A stretch of 64,000 bases of DNA from JBHFEI01 sp041928815. Its GTDB lineage: Bacteria > Pseudomonadota > Alphaproteobacteria > Rhizobiales > Rhizobiaceae. The stretch covers positions 248,001-312,000 of the forward strand of contig NZ_JBHFEI010000006.1 in the NCBI RefSeq assembly GCF_041928815.1, written 5' to 3'. Position numbers and translations under genes: made by a program. Within the stretch, counting starts at the first letter, position 1. Each line of letters starts with the position of its first letter. Below the pieces are notes generated by a model. The model was not told the origin of the DNA. It did no database searches and saw only the letters and a list, made by a program, of their open reading frames with translations. This document shows, piece after piece, positions 42,538 through 51,376 of the stretch.

Positions 42538-43212
42538 ATGTCACTGACCGATTGGGCGGGCGCCGCCCGGCCGCAGCGCGACGTTCTGGAAGGCCGCTAT
42601 GCCCGCCTCGAGCCGCTCGATCCGGCCCGCCATGGCGCCGAGCTCTTCGCCTCGGCCCAGGAACCGGGCGCCGACGACCGCTTCCGCTACCTGTTCGAGG
42701 CGCCGCCCGAATCCATGACCGTCTTTTCCGCCTGGCTCGACAAGATCGCCGCCTCCGACGACCCGATGTTCTTCGCCGTCATCGACCAGGCGACCGGCCG
42801 CGCCGAAGGACGGCAGGCGCTGATGCGCATCGACGCCACCCATGGCGTCATCGAGATCGGCAATATTCTGTGGGGACCGGCGATCGCCCGCGCGCGGGTG
42901 ACGACGGAGGCGCTCTACCTCTTCGCACATTTGATCTTCGATACGCTCGGCTATCGTCGATTCGAGTGGAAATGCAATGCGCTCAACGCGCCGTCGCGCC
43001 GTGCGGCCGACCGTTTCGGCTTCACCTTCGAGGGCATTTTCCGCCAGCACATGGTGGCAAAGGGGCAGAACCGGGACACGGCCTGGTTCTCGATCCTCGA
43101 CGGCGAATGGCCGGCGCTGAGGGCCGCCTACGAGGCCTGGCTCGATCCCGACAACTTCGACGGGGATGGCAGGCAGATCCGCACCCTTCAACACCACCGC
43201 ACCGGGGAATGA
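42538..43212 (+). CDS. GNAT-family N-acetyltransferase (RimJ/RimL-like)
   Basis: The 224-residue protein has the GNAT-3 pattern: LEGRYARLEPLDPARHG, GVIEIGNILWGPAIARARVTTEALYLF (the region around the acetyl-CoA loop) and YRRFEWKCNALNAPSRRAADRFGFTFEG. It is of the size and type that acetylates N-termini or small amines. It starts 110 bp from the divergent MocR gene and is immediately followed by a second GNAT gene. Confidence 0.88.
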   Translation: MSLTDWAGAARPQRDVLEGRYARLEPLDPARHGAELFASAQEPGADDRFRYLFEAPPESMTVFSAWLDKIAASDDPMFFAVIDQATGRAEGRQALMRIDATHGVIEIGNILWGPAIARARVTTEALYLFAHLIFDTLGYRRFEWKCNALNAPSRRAADRFGFTFEGIFRQHMVAKGQNRDTAWFSILDGEWPALRAAYEAWLDPDNFDGDGRQIRTLQHHRTGE

Positions 43213-43217
43213 CAGGG

Positions 43218-43676
43218 ATGAACGAGGACACGCTCACGCTGCGCCCGCTCGGCGCCGAGGATCATGCCGACTGGCTGCCGCTGTGGCAGGCCTACCAGGC
43301 CTTCTATAAGGTCGAGATCCCGGCCCCGGTGACGGCGACGACCTTCACCCGCCTCATCGACCCGGCCGGGCCGATGCGAGGGGTGCTCGCCTGGCAGGGA
43401 AGCCGTGCGGTCGGCCTCGTCCACACGATCCGCCACCGGTCGACATGGACGGAGGGCGACTACTGCTATCTCCAGGACCTCTTCGTCGCGCCCGACGCGC
43501 GCGGCGTCGGCATCGGGCGACGGCTGATCGAGCATGTCTACGCGCTCGCCGCCGGCTGGGGATGTGCCCGCGTCCACTGGCTGACGCATGAGACGAACAG
43601 CGACGCGATGCTGCTCTACGACCGCATCGCCGACCGCTCGGGCTTCATCCAGTATCGTAAGCTCCTGGCACGGTAA
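43218..43676 (+). CDS. GNAT-family N-acetyltransferase
   Basis: The 152-residue acetyltransferase has the CoA-binding motif VAPDARGVGIGRRLIEHVYA (R/Q-x2-G-x-G/A) and HWLTHETNSDAMLLYDRIA at the end. The ATG at 43218 has GGGGA 9 bp upstream; an ATG at 43209 overlapping the previous stop is the alternative. It is co-transcribed with the GNAT before it and probably under MocR control. Confidence 0.9.
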   Translation: MNEDTLTLRPLGAEDHADWLPLWQAYQAFYKVEIPAPVTATTFTRLIDPAGPMRGVLAWQGSRAVGLVHTIRHRSTWTEGDYCYLQDLFVAPDARGVGIGRRLIEHVYALAAGWGCARVHWLTHETNSDAMLLYDRIADRSGFIQYRKLLAR

Positions 43677-43812
43677 GGACAAGCCCGTTCGTGCCGAGGA
43701 TGAAGGCGATCACGCCTCTCATCAAAGAACGCGGATAAATTCCTGAATCGATTCCGTTTGTTAGCGAGATGCAGTATCCTGGGCGGCAATCGAAACCGGC
43801 AAGGAACGTCCC

Positions 43813-44367
43813 ATGGTCCATCTCCTCGGCATTTCCGGCAGCCTGCGCAAGGCCTCGCTCAATACCGCGCTCCTCAACGCCGCCGTCGCCGGGGCGGGCG
43901 ACGGCGTGACGCTGACGGCGGCCGGCATCGCCGGCATTCCGCTTTATGACGGCGACCTCGAGGCGGCCGACGGCGTTCCCGCGGCCGTCGCAGCACTCAA
44001 GGAGAAGATCGTCGCGGCGGATGGCGTGATCCTGTTCACGCCGGAATACAACAATTCGATTCCCGGCGCCTTCAAGAACACGATCGACTGGCTCTCCCGG
44101 CCCTCCTCCGACATCGGCCGCGTCTTCGGCGGCAAGCCCTTCGCCCTTGCCGGTGCCTCGCCCGGCAATTTCGGCACGCTCCTGTCGCAGAACGCCTGGC
44201 TGACGGTGCTCCACACGCTCGGCGCGCGGGTCTGGTCCGGCAAGCGGCTGATGGTCTCGCGCGCCCATACGCTCTTCGACGGCGAAGGGCGCCTGACGGA
44301 CGCGGCCACGGCCGAACGCCTCGACGCCTTCGTCGCCGGCTTCGCCGATTTCGCGGCGAAAGGCTGA
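43813..44367 (+). CDS. NADPH-dependent FMN reductase
   Basis: The 184-residue flavodoxin-fold protein has the FMN phosphate loop GISGSLRKASLN. It also has TPEYNNSIPGAFKNTIDWLSRP, both diagnostic of the NADPH-dependent FMN reductase family (PF03358; ChrR, SsuE, ArsH relatives). It would reduce quinones, chromate or flavins with NAD(P)H. It is convergent with the macB-like gene and stands alone. Confidence 0.9.
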   Translation: MVHLLGISGSLRKASLNTALLNAAVAGAGDGVTLTAAGIAGIPLYDGDLEAADGVPAAVAALKEKIVAADGVILFTPEYNNSIPGAFKNTIDWLSRPSSDIGRVFGGKPFALAGASPGNFGTLLSQNAWLTVLHTLGARVWSGKRLMVSRAHTLFDGEGRLTDAATAERLDAFVAGFADFAAKG

Positions 44368-44381
44368 GCGACACCAGCGGC

Positions 44382-46334
44382 TCAGATCGACGAGAGGGCG
44401 ACCGCCGGCTGCAGCTTCGACGCGTTGTAGGCCGGCAGGTAGCCGAAGACGAGACCGGTGAGGAAGGCGCTGGCGAAGGCGAGCGCGACCGGACCCGGCG
44501 CGAAGGACACCGGCACGCCGAACGCCTGCGCCACCACGCCGATGCCGAGCCCGAGGGCGACGCCGATCAGGCCGCCGAGGGCAGAGACGACCAGCGCCTC
44601 GACGATGAACTGCGCGAGGATGTCGCGCGCTCGCGCCCCCGTCGCCATGCGGATGCCGATCTCGCGCGTGCGCTCGCTCACCGAGACGAGCATGATGTTC
44701 ATCACGCCGATGCCGCCGACGATCAGCGAGATCGCCGCGATCGAACCGAGGAACACCTTCAGGATGTTCGAGGTCTCCGTCAGCGTCTCGCGGATCGCGG
44801 CGAGATTGGTGATCTGCGTATCCTGCCGCTTGTGGCGGAGATCGAGCAGCGCTTGGATCTGCGCCTGCGTCGCATCGATGGCGGCATCGTCCTTCACCTG
44901 GACGGTGATGGAACGGACATTGCGGGCACCGAACAGGCGCAGATTGCCGGTCGTCAGCGGCACGAGCACTGTGTCGTCCTGATCGTTTCCGCCGGCGGTC
45001 GCACCTTTTTCAGACAGGATTCCAATGACCTGGAACGGAATGTTCTTGATCAGGATATAATCGCCGAGCGGATCGGCATCGTCGGGGAAGAGGGTGCGGG
45101 CGACCGTCTGCCCGAGAATGGCGACGGTGGCGTAGGACTCCATGTCGGACGCGTCGAGGAAGGTGCCGGACGCCGTCTCCCAGGATTTCGCCAGCGGGAA
45201 CTCCGGCACCGTGCCGTTGACCGTCGTCTGCGTGTCGCGGTTTCCGGCCCGCACCGTCAACGTGCTCGACATTTCCGGAACGGCAAAGGCGATGTTCGGC
45301 AGTTCTCGGATCGCATCGGCATCGGAGGGGATGAGCGAGACGACGCTGCCGCCCTCTCCGCCGCGGAAATTCGCCATGCTGGGCCGCACCACCAAAAGAT
45401 CGGAGCCCATGGACGAAATGCGGCTCAGCACCGAATCCTGCGCGCCGGTGCCGATCGCCAGCATGGCGACGACGGAGCTGACGCCGATGACGATGCCGAG
45501 CAGCGTCAGGACGGTGCGGAAGAGGTTCGCCCGGAGCGCGCGGAACGACATGCGCACCGCCTCGCCGAGATCGGCAAGGGCTGGCGACGCATCCTCGGTC
45601 GCGCGGATGCGGGACGGCGGGGCGATCCCGCCGCGCGGAGCATGGCGCGTTACGCGGTCGGCGACGATGCGGCCGTCGCGGATCTCGACGACCCGGTCGG
45701 CGGTCTCCGCCAGGTCCGGCGCATGGGTGATGATGATCACCGTGTGGCCGTCCGCGTTCATCCGCCGCAGCGTCGCCATCACGTCGCGGCCGCTCTGCGT
45801 GTCGAGCGCGCCGGTCGGCTCGTCCGCCAGGATGATCTCGCCGCCGTTCATCAGCGCGCGCGCGATCGACACCCGCTGCTGCTGGCCGCCGGAAAGCTGG
45901 TTCGGCAGGTGGTCCAGGCGATCGCCGAGATTGAGCGTCGTCAGCAGGTCTTCCGCGCGTTCGCGGCGTGCCTGCGCCGGCATGCCGGCATAGATCGCCG
46001 GTATCTCGACATTCTCCTGCGCCGTCGCCGTCGAGACGAGATTGTAGCTCTGGAACACGAAGCCGAACATCCGCCGCCTGCGCCCGGCAAGCTGGTCGGC
46101 GTCGAAATCGGCGACATCCTCGCCGGCCAGCAGATATTCGCCGGAGGTCGGCTGGTCGAGGCAGCCTAGGATGTTCATCAGCGTCGACTTGCCGGAGCCG
46201 GACGCACCGACGATCGCGACGAACTCGCCGGCGGCGATATCGAGGGAAACGCCGCGCAGCGCCTCGACCGCGACATCGCCGTTGTCGAAGACCTGGCGGA
46301 TGTCGCGCAGCGAAATCAGCGGCAAAGTCGCCAT
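44382..46334 (-). CDS. MacB-like ABC transporter (ATPase fused to FtsX-type permease)
   Basis: The 650-residue protein has an N-terminal ABC ATPase (Walker A GASGSGKST, signature LSGGQQQRVSIARAL, Walker B IILADEPTGALD). A linker, one membrane helix, a large periplasmic MacB_PCD domain and three C-terminal helices with the FtsX pattern (GGIGVMNIMLVSVSERTREIG) follow. It should work with the adaptor at 46345-47586 and an outer-membrane TolC to export macrolides, lipopeptides or siderophore-like molecules by mechanotransmission. The ATG at 46334 is preferred over a longer frame. Only 10 bp separate it from the adaptor gene. Confidence 0.94.
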   Translation of the reverse strand: MATLPLISLRDIRQVFDNGDVAVEALRGVSLDIAAGEFVAIVGASGSGKSTLMNILGCLDQPTSGEYLLAGEDVADFDADQLAGRRRRMFGFVFQSYNLVSTATAQENVEIPAIYAGMPAQARRERAEDLLTTLNLGDRLDHLPNQLSGGQQQRVSIARALMNGGEIILADEPTGALDTQSGRDVMATLRRMNADGHTVIIITHAPDLAETADRVVEIRDGRIVADRVTRHAPRGGIAPPSRIRATEDASPALADLGEAVRMSFRALRANLFRTVLTLLGIVIGVSSVVAMLAIGTGAQDSVLSRISSMGSDLLVVRPSMANFRGGEGGSVVSLIPSDADAIRELPNIAFAVPEMSSTLTVRAGNRDTQTTVNGTVPEFPLAKSWETASGTFLDASDMESYATVAILGQTVARTLFPDDADPLGDYILIKNIPFQVIGILSEKGATAGGNDQDDTVLVPLTTGNLRLFGARNVRSITVQVKDDAAIDATQAQIQALLDLRHKRQDTQITNLAAIRETLTETSNILKVFLGSIAAISLIVGGIGVMNIMLVSVSERTREIGIRMATGARARDILAQFIVEALVVSALGGLIGVALGLGIGVVAQAFGVPVSFAPGPVALAFASAFLTGLVFGYLPAYNASKLQPAVALSSI

Positions 46335-46344
46335 CCGTTGCCTC

Positions 46345-47586
46345 CTAGAACATCGGCGGCGGCATGCCGCGCATGCCCCCGCGCATGCCGCGCTGGCCGG
46401 AACTGCGGGCGGAATCGGACGGCACGACGACCCTCTCGCCCTCGGCGAGCCCCTCGGTGACCTCGACACGCACGCGGCTGCGCACGCCGGTCCTGATCTC
46501 GCGGCTCTCCTGCGCGCCGCCCTCCTTCACCACGGTCACGGTGCCCGTATCACGTCCCGTGCTTTTCAGCGCCCCGGCCGGAATGGTCAGCACGTCCCGG
46601 GCCGCATCCTCGACGAAGAAGACCTGCGCCGTCATGTTCATCATCAAAGCGCCGTCGGGATTGGGGACGTCGAAAAGCGCATAATAGAGAACGACGTTGT
46701 TTTCCGTCGTCGGCGTCGGCTTGATCTGGCGCAGCGTTCCCTCGTGGCGCCGTCCCGACTGGCCGAGAAGGGTGAAATAGGCCTTCATCCCGACCGCGAG
46801 CCGGCTGATGTCTGCCTCGGAGACCTGGGCCTCGACCGTCATGGTCGAAAGGTCGGCAATGGTCGCGATCGTCGGCGTCGACTGGTTGGCGTTGAGCGTC
46901 TGGCCTTCCTTGACCGGAATGTCGACGATCGTGCCGGCCATCGGCGCGTAGATCTTCGTATAGCCGAGGCTGATGCGCGCATCCTTCAGTGCCGCTTCCT
47001 GCTTGCGGATCTGGGCCTCGAGCGAGGCGACATTGGCGTGGGCGGTGGCGAGTGCGGCGACCGCCTGGTCGAGCGCGGACCGGGCGGCGCTGTTGCTGGC
47101 GACGAGATCGCGCTGGCGCGACAGGCTCGATTCCGCCAGCACCGCCTGCGCCTGCTTGTCCGTCATCTGCGCCTTCAGGTTGGCAAGCTCAGCCTCCGCC
47201 ACCTCGATCTGCGTCTCGATCGAAGCGCTGTCGAGTTCGGCGACGAGGTCGCCCTCCTTCACCTGATCGCCGATCGAAAAGGCGAGGCGCTTCAACTGCC
47301 CGGAAACCCGGGCGCCGACATCGACATCGCGGATCGGGCTGAGAAGACCGGCGGCGGTGACGCTGTTTTCGATATCGCCGCGCGCCACGACATCGGTGAC
47401 GACCGCCTGCCGGGCCGCCGGCGTGCTGTAGGCCTGCCAGCCATAGGCGCCGGCTCCTGCAAGAAGCGCCAGAACGAGGAGCGCGTAGGGCCAGCGCCGA
47501 CGATGACGACGGCGAACGGGACGCGGGACGGACGACGATGCCGTTGCCTGCGCGTCACGCGTTTCGTTTCGGGGTCTGTCCAGCAT
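46345..47586 (-). CDS. MacA-like periplasmic adaptor protein
   Basis: The 413-residue protein has an Arg-rich cytoplasmic start, a single membrane anchor (ALLVLALLAGAGAYGW), and a biotinyl-lipoyl half-motif (VVARGDIENSVTAAG). A long alpha-helical hairpin (about 105-195) and beta-barrel and membrane-proximal domains follow, as in MacA. The Gly/Arg/Met-rich tail (SSGQRGMRGGMRGMPPPMF) is unusual. It is encoded upstream of MacB in one operon and would link it to an outer-membrane channel. Confidence 0.93.
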   Translation of the reverse strand: MLDRPRNETRDAQATASSSVPRPVRRRHRRRWPYALLVLALLAGAGAYGWQAYSTPAARQAVVTDVVARGDIENSVTAAGLLSPIRDVDVGARVSGQLKRLAFSIGDQVKEGDLVAELDSASIETQIEVAEAELANLKAQMTDKQAQAVLAESSLSRQRDLVASNSAARSALDQAVAALATAHANVASLEAQIRKQEAALKDARISLGYTKIYAPMAGTIVDIPVKEGQTLNANQSTPTIATIADLSTMTVEAQVSEADISRLAVGMKAYFTLLGQSGRRHEGTLRQIKPTPTTENNVVLYYALFDVPNPDGALMMNMTAQVFFVEDAARDVLTIPAGALKSTGRDTGTVTVVKEGGAQESREIRTGVRSRVRVEVTEGLAEGERVVVPSDSARSSGQRGMRGGMRGMPPPMF

Positions 47587-47651
47587 GGCCCGCCTGTCAC
47601 TTCGTTCTGTCCGTCACCGGGATATAGGACGAGACTACGACGAAATCCGGT

Positions 47652-48254
47652 TCAGCGGGATGAAATCTCTGTAATCTCTGGCGTTTCCTGCCCGCTTCCT
47701 GTGCAGGCCTGCATGAGGCGCGCAACCAGGTCGCGCACGCGCCCGGCCGTCACCGGATCGGCGTCGAAAAGAATGCGGTACATGATCGGCGCGACGACAT
47801 GGTCGATCATCGTCTCGACCGACGGCACGGGCTCGCCGCGTCGGCGCGCGCGGCCCGCGATCACCGAAAGCTGCTGGCGCGTGTAGGCGCAGCAGCGTCC
47901 GGCATCCTCCGGACGGCTCGCCATCACGTCGCGGATCAGCGCGCGCCCGGGCGCCGAGGCCATCTCCTCGGCATATTGCTCCCCCCAGGCGAAGAGATCG
48001 GCGGCGAGCGAACCGGCATCGGGCGGATCGGCATCCGGCCTCAGATGTTCGACCGCGACATCGCCCAGAAGCTCCTGCAGGTCGCCCCAGCGCCGGTAGA
48101 TGGTGGAGGGCGTGACGCCGGCCTCGGCGGCGATCTGCGGGATCGTCAGCTGATCGCGGCCGGCGCGGGCAAGAAGGGTGCGCACGGCGCCATGGACCGA
48201 GGCCTGCACCCGGGCACTGCGCCCGCCGGGCCGCGCTGCGTCCCTCGCCGTCAT
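47652..48254 (-). CDS. TetR-family repressor of the adjacent MFS gene
   Basis: The 200-residue regulator has a TetR HTH (QLTIPQIAAEAGVTPSTIYRRWGD) and a C-terminal ligand domain of the TetR_C_33-like type (RVRDLVARLMQACTG). It is divergent from an MFS transporter with a 120-bp shared promoter region that holds two GCAA-N5-TTGC palindromes. This is the classic repressor-pump arrangement. The ATG at 48254 is chosen from the family alignment. It lies 65 bp upstream of the macA-like gene on the same strand, so it might also affect it. Confidence 0.92.
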   Translation of the reverse strand: MTARDAARPGGRSARVQASVHGAVRTLLARAGRDQLTIPQIAAEAGVTPSTIYRRWGDLQELLGDVAVEHLRPDADPPDAGSLAADLFAWGEQYAEEMASAPGRALIRDVMASRPEDAGRCCAYTRQQLSVIAGRARRRGEPVPSVETMIDHVVAPIMYRILFDADPVTAGRVRDLVARLMQACTGSGQETPEITEISSR

Positions 48255-48299
48255 CGCTGTCCCCGCTCTTTTCTCAGGTACGGGCAAAGCCGCCTTAAC

Positions 48300-48354
48300 G
48301 CAAATGATTTGCTTTCCATACGGTCCTGACCTATGACAAACGCAACGAATTTGC
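48300..48354. promoter_or_regulatory. Paired TetR operators between tetR and the MFS gene
   Basis: GCAAATGATTTGC (48300-48312; perfect 5+3+5 palindrome) and GCAACGAATTTGC (48342-48354) both follow GCAA-N5-TTGC and are spaced 42 bp apart, four helical turns. They lie between the divergent starts at 48254 and 48375, exactly where a TetR dimer pair would repress both genes. Confidence 0.7.
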
Positions 48355-48374
48355 TTTAAGGCCTCCCGTCTCCC

Positions 48375-49577
48375 ATGTCCAGCCAGCCCGACCCTACCGG
48401 CCGTCCCGCAGGGCGACGCTTCGCCCTCGCCACACTCGGCGCGACGCTCGTCGCCTTTCTCGCCAGTTCCTCGACCCCGACGCCGCTCTACCATCTCTAT
48501 CAGCAAGCCTGGGGATTTTCCTCCAGCATGCTGACGGTGGTCTTCGGAACCTATGCGCTGGCGCTCCTGGCCTCCCTTCTCGTGGTCGGCTCGCTGTCGG
48601 ACCATGTCGGGCGCCGGCCGGTGATCTGCGCCTCCGTCCTGCTGCTGGCGGTCGCGATGGTGCTGTTTCTCCTCGCCGACAGCGTCGCCTGGCTGATCGC
48701 GGCCCGCGCGGTGCAGGGCGTGGCGATGGGGGCGGCGAGCGGGGCGATCGGCGCCGCGCTCATCGACGCCGACAGGACGGCAGGCCAGCTCATCAACAGC
48801 CTCGTGCCGCTTGCCGGCATGGCGGTCGGCGTGCTCTGCTCGAGCGCGCTCGTAAGTTTCGCGCCGGCGCCGATGCATCTCGGCTATGCGATCCTTCTCG
48901 TCACGCTGCTGCTCCAGGCCGGGCTCGTCTGGCTGCTGCCGGAGACGGCGACGCGCCGGCCGGGGGTGTTCGCCTCGCTGACGCCGCGCGTCCATGTGCC
49001 GGCGCAGGCACGCGGCGCGCTGGCGCTGATCACGCCCGGCAATGTCGCCGGCTGGGCGCTCGCCGGCTTCTACCTGTCGCTGATGCCGTCCCTCGTGACT
49101 GCGGCCACCGGAAACCGCTCCGTGATGGTCGCCGGCGCCGTGGTCGGCACGCTGACCGTCTGCGGCTCGATCGCGATCCTCGCGCGACGGACGAGAACCG
49201 CGGCGTCCAATCTCCGCCTCGGTCCGCCGCTGATGATCCTCGGCATGGCTGTCGTGCTGGCCGGCACCCATGCCGGCGTCGTGGCCCTGCTGTTCGCCGG
49301 CACGGCGATCGCCGGCCTCGGCCTCGGAACGAATTTCCTGGGCTCGGTCAACACGGTCATGCCGCTCGCCGCCCCGGACGAGCGCGCCGGGCTGCTGTCG
49401 GCCTTTTACGTGGAAAGCTATCTGGCCTTCGCCCTTCCGGCGATCGGCGCCGGCTTCCTCGCCCGCGTCATCGGCCTGGCGCCGACGGCGGACATCTATG
49501 CCGGGCTGGTCATCCTGCTGACGTTGGCCGGCATTGCGGCGATGCGCCTGTCGGGTCGCACAGGCGCCCGCGCCTGA
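48375..49577 (+). CDS. MFS transporter (drug-efflux type)
   Basis: The 400-residue protein has twelve predicted membrane helices and MFS motif A in loop 2-3 (GSLSDHVGRRPV). RAVQGVAMGAASGAIGAALID resembles motif C of antiporters, and PDERAGLLSAFYV is in the second half. It resembles the YfcJ/EmrB-like single-component exporters. The neighbouring TetR gene and paired operators suggest export of the compound TetR senses. Confidence 0.9.
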   Translation: MSSQPDPTGRPAGRRFALATLGATLVAFLASSSTPTPLYHLYQQAWGFSSSMLTVVFGTYALALLASLLVVGSLSDHVGRRPVICASVLLLAVAMVLFLLADSVAWLIAARAVQGVAMGAASGAIGAALIDADRTAGQLINSLVPLAGMAVGVLCSSALVSFAPAPMHLGYAILLVTLLLQAGLVWLLPETATRRPGVFASLTPRVHVPAQARGALALITPGNVAGWALAGFYLSLMPSLVTAATGNRSVMVAGAVVGTLTVCGSIAILARRTRTAASNLRLGPPLMILGMAVVLAGTHAGVVALLFAGTAIAGLGLGTNFLGSVNTVMPLAAPDERAGLLSAFYVESYLAFALPAIGAGFLARVIGLAPTADIYAGLVILLTLAGIAAMRLSGRTGARA

Positions 49578-49740
49578 CCTTCGCCGTCTTGCAAAGGTCG
49601 GACGCGGCGGCGAGGACAAGCAGATGTTTCGGTCCGAGCAGTGCCTCGCCGCAGCGGCGGCACCGTTTTCAGTGACGCCACCCGGGTCCAGGTCGCGTCG
49701 GAACAGGGCCGGCCGGCAGGGCGAAGCCGGCCGGATCGCC

Positions 49741-49986
49741 TCAGGCGCCGGTCAGCCGTTCGACCGGTAGGCGCAGCGCGTTCGCCACCCGGCGCAACCG
49801 CGCCGGATCGATATCCGCGCCGATCTCGATCCGCGAGATTTCCGCGCCGGTGAGGCCGCAGGTGACGGCGAGGTCGTCGATGCTGTAGCCCATGTCCTGG
49901 CGCGAGCGACGCACGGTCTCGCCGATCTGGGACTGCGGCAAGGCCGCGGAGCCGGCGACGTCCTTGATTCCGATAGAAAGATTCAT
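49741..49986 (-). CDS. Small XRE-type helix-turn-helix protein
   Basis: The 81-residue protein is an HTH_3/Cro-C1 domain with a short N-terminal extension: QIGETVRRSRQDMGYSIDDL, AVTCGLTGAEISRIEIGADI, and an end LRRVANALRLPVERL. It binds DNA and lacks a partner domain. The ATG at 49986 has GGAAGGAAC upstream. Solitary, with no toxin gene next to it, so a toxin-antitoxin reading is not supported. Confidence 0.8.
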   Translation of the reverse strand: MNLSIGIKDVAGSAALPQSQIGETVRRSRQDMGYSIDDLAVTCGLTGAEISRIEIGADIDPARLRRVANALRLPVERLTGA

Positions 49987-50499
49987 GAAACAGTTCCTTC
50001 CGGTTGTCCGCAACGCCGCGAAGGCGTCGCGTGAAGGTGGCCTCAAGCCATCGGGCCCGGCCGAACCAATCGGTTCGATCGAGTGCAGCGCAATATATGG
50101 TGAAATCGTGGCGATGCAAGTCACAAGATCGTTTCGCAGCGCTCCCTTGAGACGAAGGTCGGGGGCCGGGCGTCGTCCCGCTGCTGATTCCCACTTCCCG
50201 GATGGATTCTCCATTGCGGAAGATGCTGTATTCCTAAATTAAAATCATGCCTTACGCCGACGCCTCCCCGGGCGGCGACATCCTGCGGCAGGCGGAGATC
50301 AACCTTCGGAACAGCCTTTCGCATCCATTGGCGCCCCTGCCCGTCATCCGACGCAAGAACAGGCGTCATGCCGGTTCATGTTGCAATGCGGGAGTTGAAA
50401 GCTGCAGCCGGGCCGATATTCTCAAGGCGGAAGAATTGCGGGGCTCCCGTCGCCCGGTGACGGGTCCTCGCCATCCGTCATTGCGCAGAGGGGCACTCC
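49987..50499. other. Non-coding 513-bp divergent region
   Basis: No gene with codon structure or family match is supported here. It separates the minus-strand HTH gene from the plus-strand epimerase gene. A small AT-rich block (around 50228-50246, TTCCTAAATTAAAATCATG) may hold a promoter. No repeat, terminator or RNA gene was recognised. Confidence 0.55.
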
Positions 50500-51366
50500 A
50501 TGACCGAAACCGTCCGCATCGCTTCCGGCGACCTCGTCGCGGAGATCGCCGACCTCGGCGCCGAACTGCAAAGCCTGACGACGGCCGAGGGCCGGGCGCT
50601 GCTCTGGAGCGGCGATCCGGCCTTCTGGACGGGACGGTCGCCGGTTCTCTTCCCGATCGTCGGCAAGGCGCCCGGCGACCGGATCGCCGTCGACGGCGTC
50701 GATTATCCGATGGCCCAGCACGGCTTCGCGCGGCGCTCGGCCTTCACATTGGCAGAGGCGGGCGCAAGCGCCTGCCGGCATGTGCTGGTTGCCTGCGAGG
50801 CGACACGCGCGGCCTATCCCTTCGACTTCCGGCTCGAAGTCGCGCACCGGCTCGACGGACCGATGCTGACGGTAACGGCCGAGGTGCGCAACGAGGATGC
50901 GCGGCCGATGCCTTTCGGCCTCGGCTTTCACCCGGCCTTCCTCTGGCCGCTGCCGGGCGCGGCCGGCCGGGCGCACACGATCGTGCTCGACAACGGCGCC
51001 GAGCCGCCGCTCGCCCGGCTGGCAGGAGGCCTCCTCGTCGCCGAGGAGCTGCTGTCGCCCTTCCGCAGCGGACGTCTCGTTCTCGATCATGCCCTGTTCG
51101 CAGACGATGCGATGATCTTCCCCGAAGGCGCCGGGACAGGTCTGCGCTACGCGCCGGAGGGCGGCGCCGGCCTGCGCTTTCACTTCGACAACCTGCCCAA
51201 CCTCGCGCTCTGGACCAAGCCGGGGGCTCCCTATATCTGCATCGAACCCTGGCATGGAATGGCGGCGCGGGACGGGGAAAGCGGCGAGATCGCCGCGCGT
51301 CCTTTCTCGCAAACGCTCGAACCCGGCGCCTCGGCGCGCTTTTCCTTTTCCGTCGTCGTCGAATGA
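50500..51366 (+). CDS. Aldose 1-epimerase family protein (LacX-like)
   Basis: The 288-residue beta-sandwich protein of the galactose-mutarotase fold has MAQHGFARRSAFTL and FGLGFHPAFLWPL, which contain the two conserved His, and ICIEPWHGMA with the catalytic Glu. The LacX subclass includes proteins with no known specific sugar. It would interconvert alpha and beta anomers of an aldose. It stands alone, with no sugar operon beside it. Confidence 0.88.
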   Translation: MTETVRIASGDLVAEIADLGAELQSLTTAEGRALLWSGDPAFWTGRSPVLFPIVGKAPGDRIAVDGVDYPMAQHGFARRSAFTLAEAGASACRHVLVACEATRAAYPFDFRLEVAHRLDGPMLTVTAEVRNEDARPMPFGLGFHPAFLWPLPGAAGRAHTIVLDNGAEPPLARLAGGLLVAEELLSPFRSGRLVLDHALFADDAMIFPEGAGTGLRYAPEGGAGLRFHFDNLPNLALWTKPGAPYICIEPWHGMAARDGESGEIAARPFSQTLEPGASARFSFSVVVE

Positions 51367-51376
51367 CGGGGCAGGA

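Noticed and set aside
49741..49986. Small HTH protein considered as an antitoxin
   Set aside because: No toxin-sized gene lies next to it on the same strand; the flanking stretches are empty or belong to other genes.
50247..50499. Open plus-strand frame running from the gap into the epimerase region in another frame
   Set aside because: It is in the wrong frame relative to the epimerase, with no ribosome-binding site or recognisable motif.
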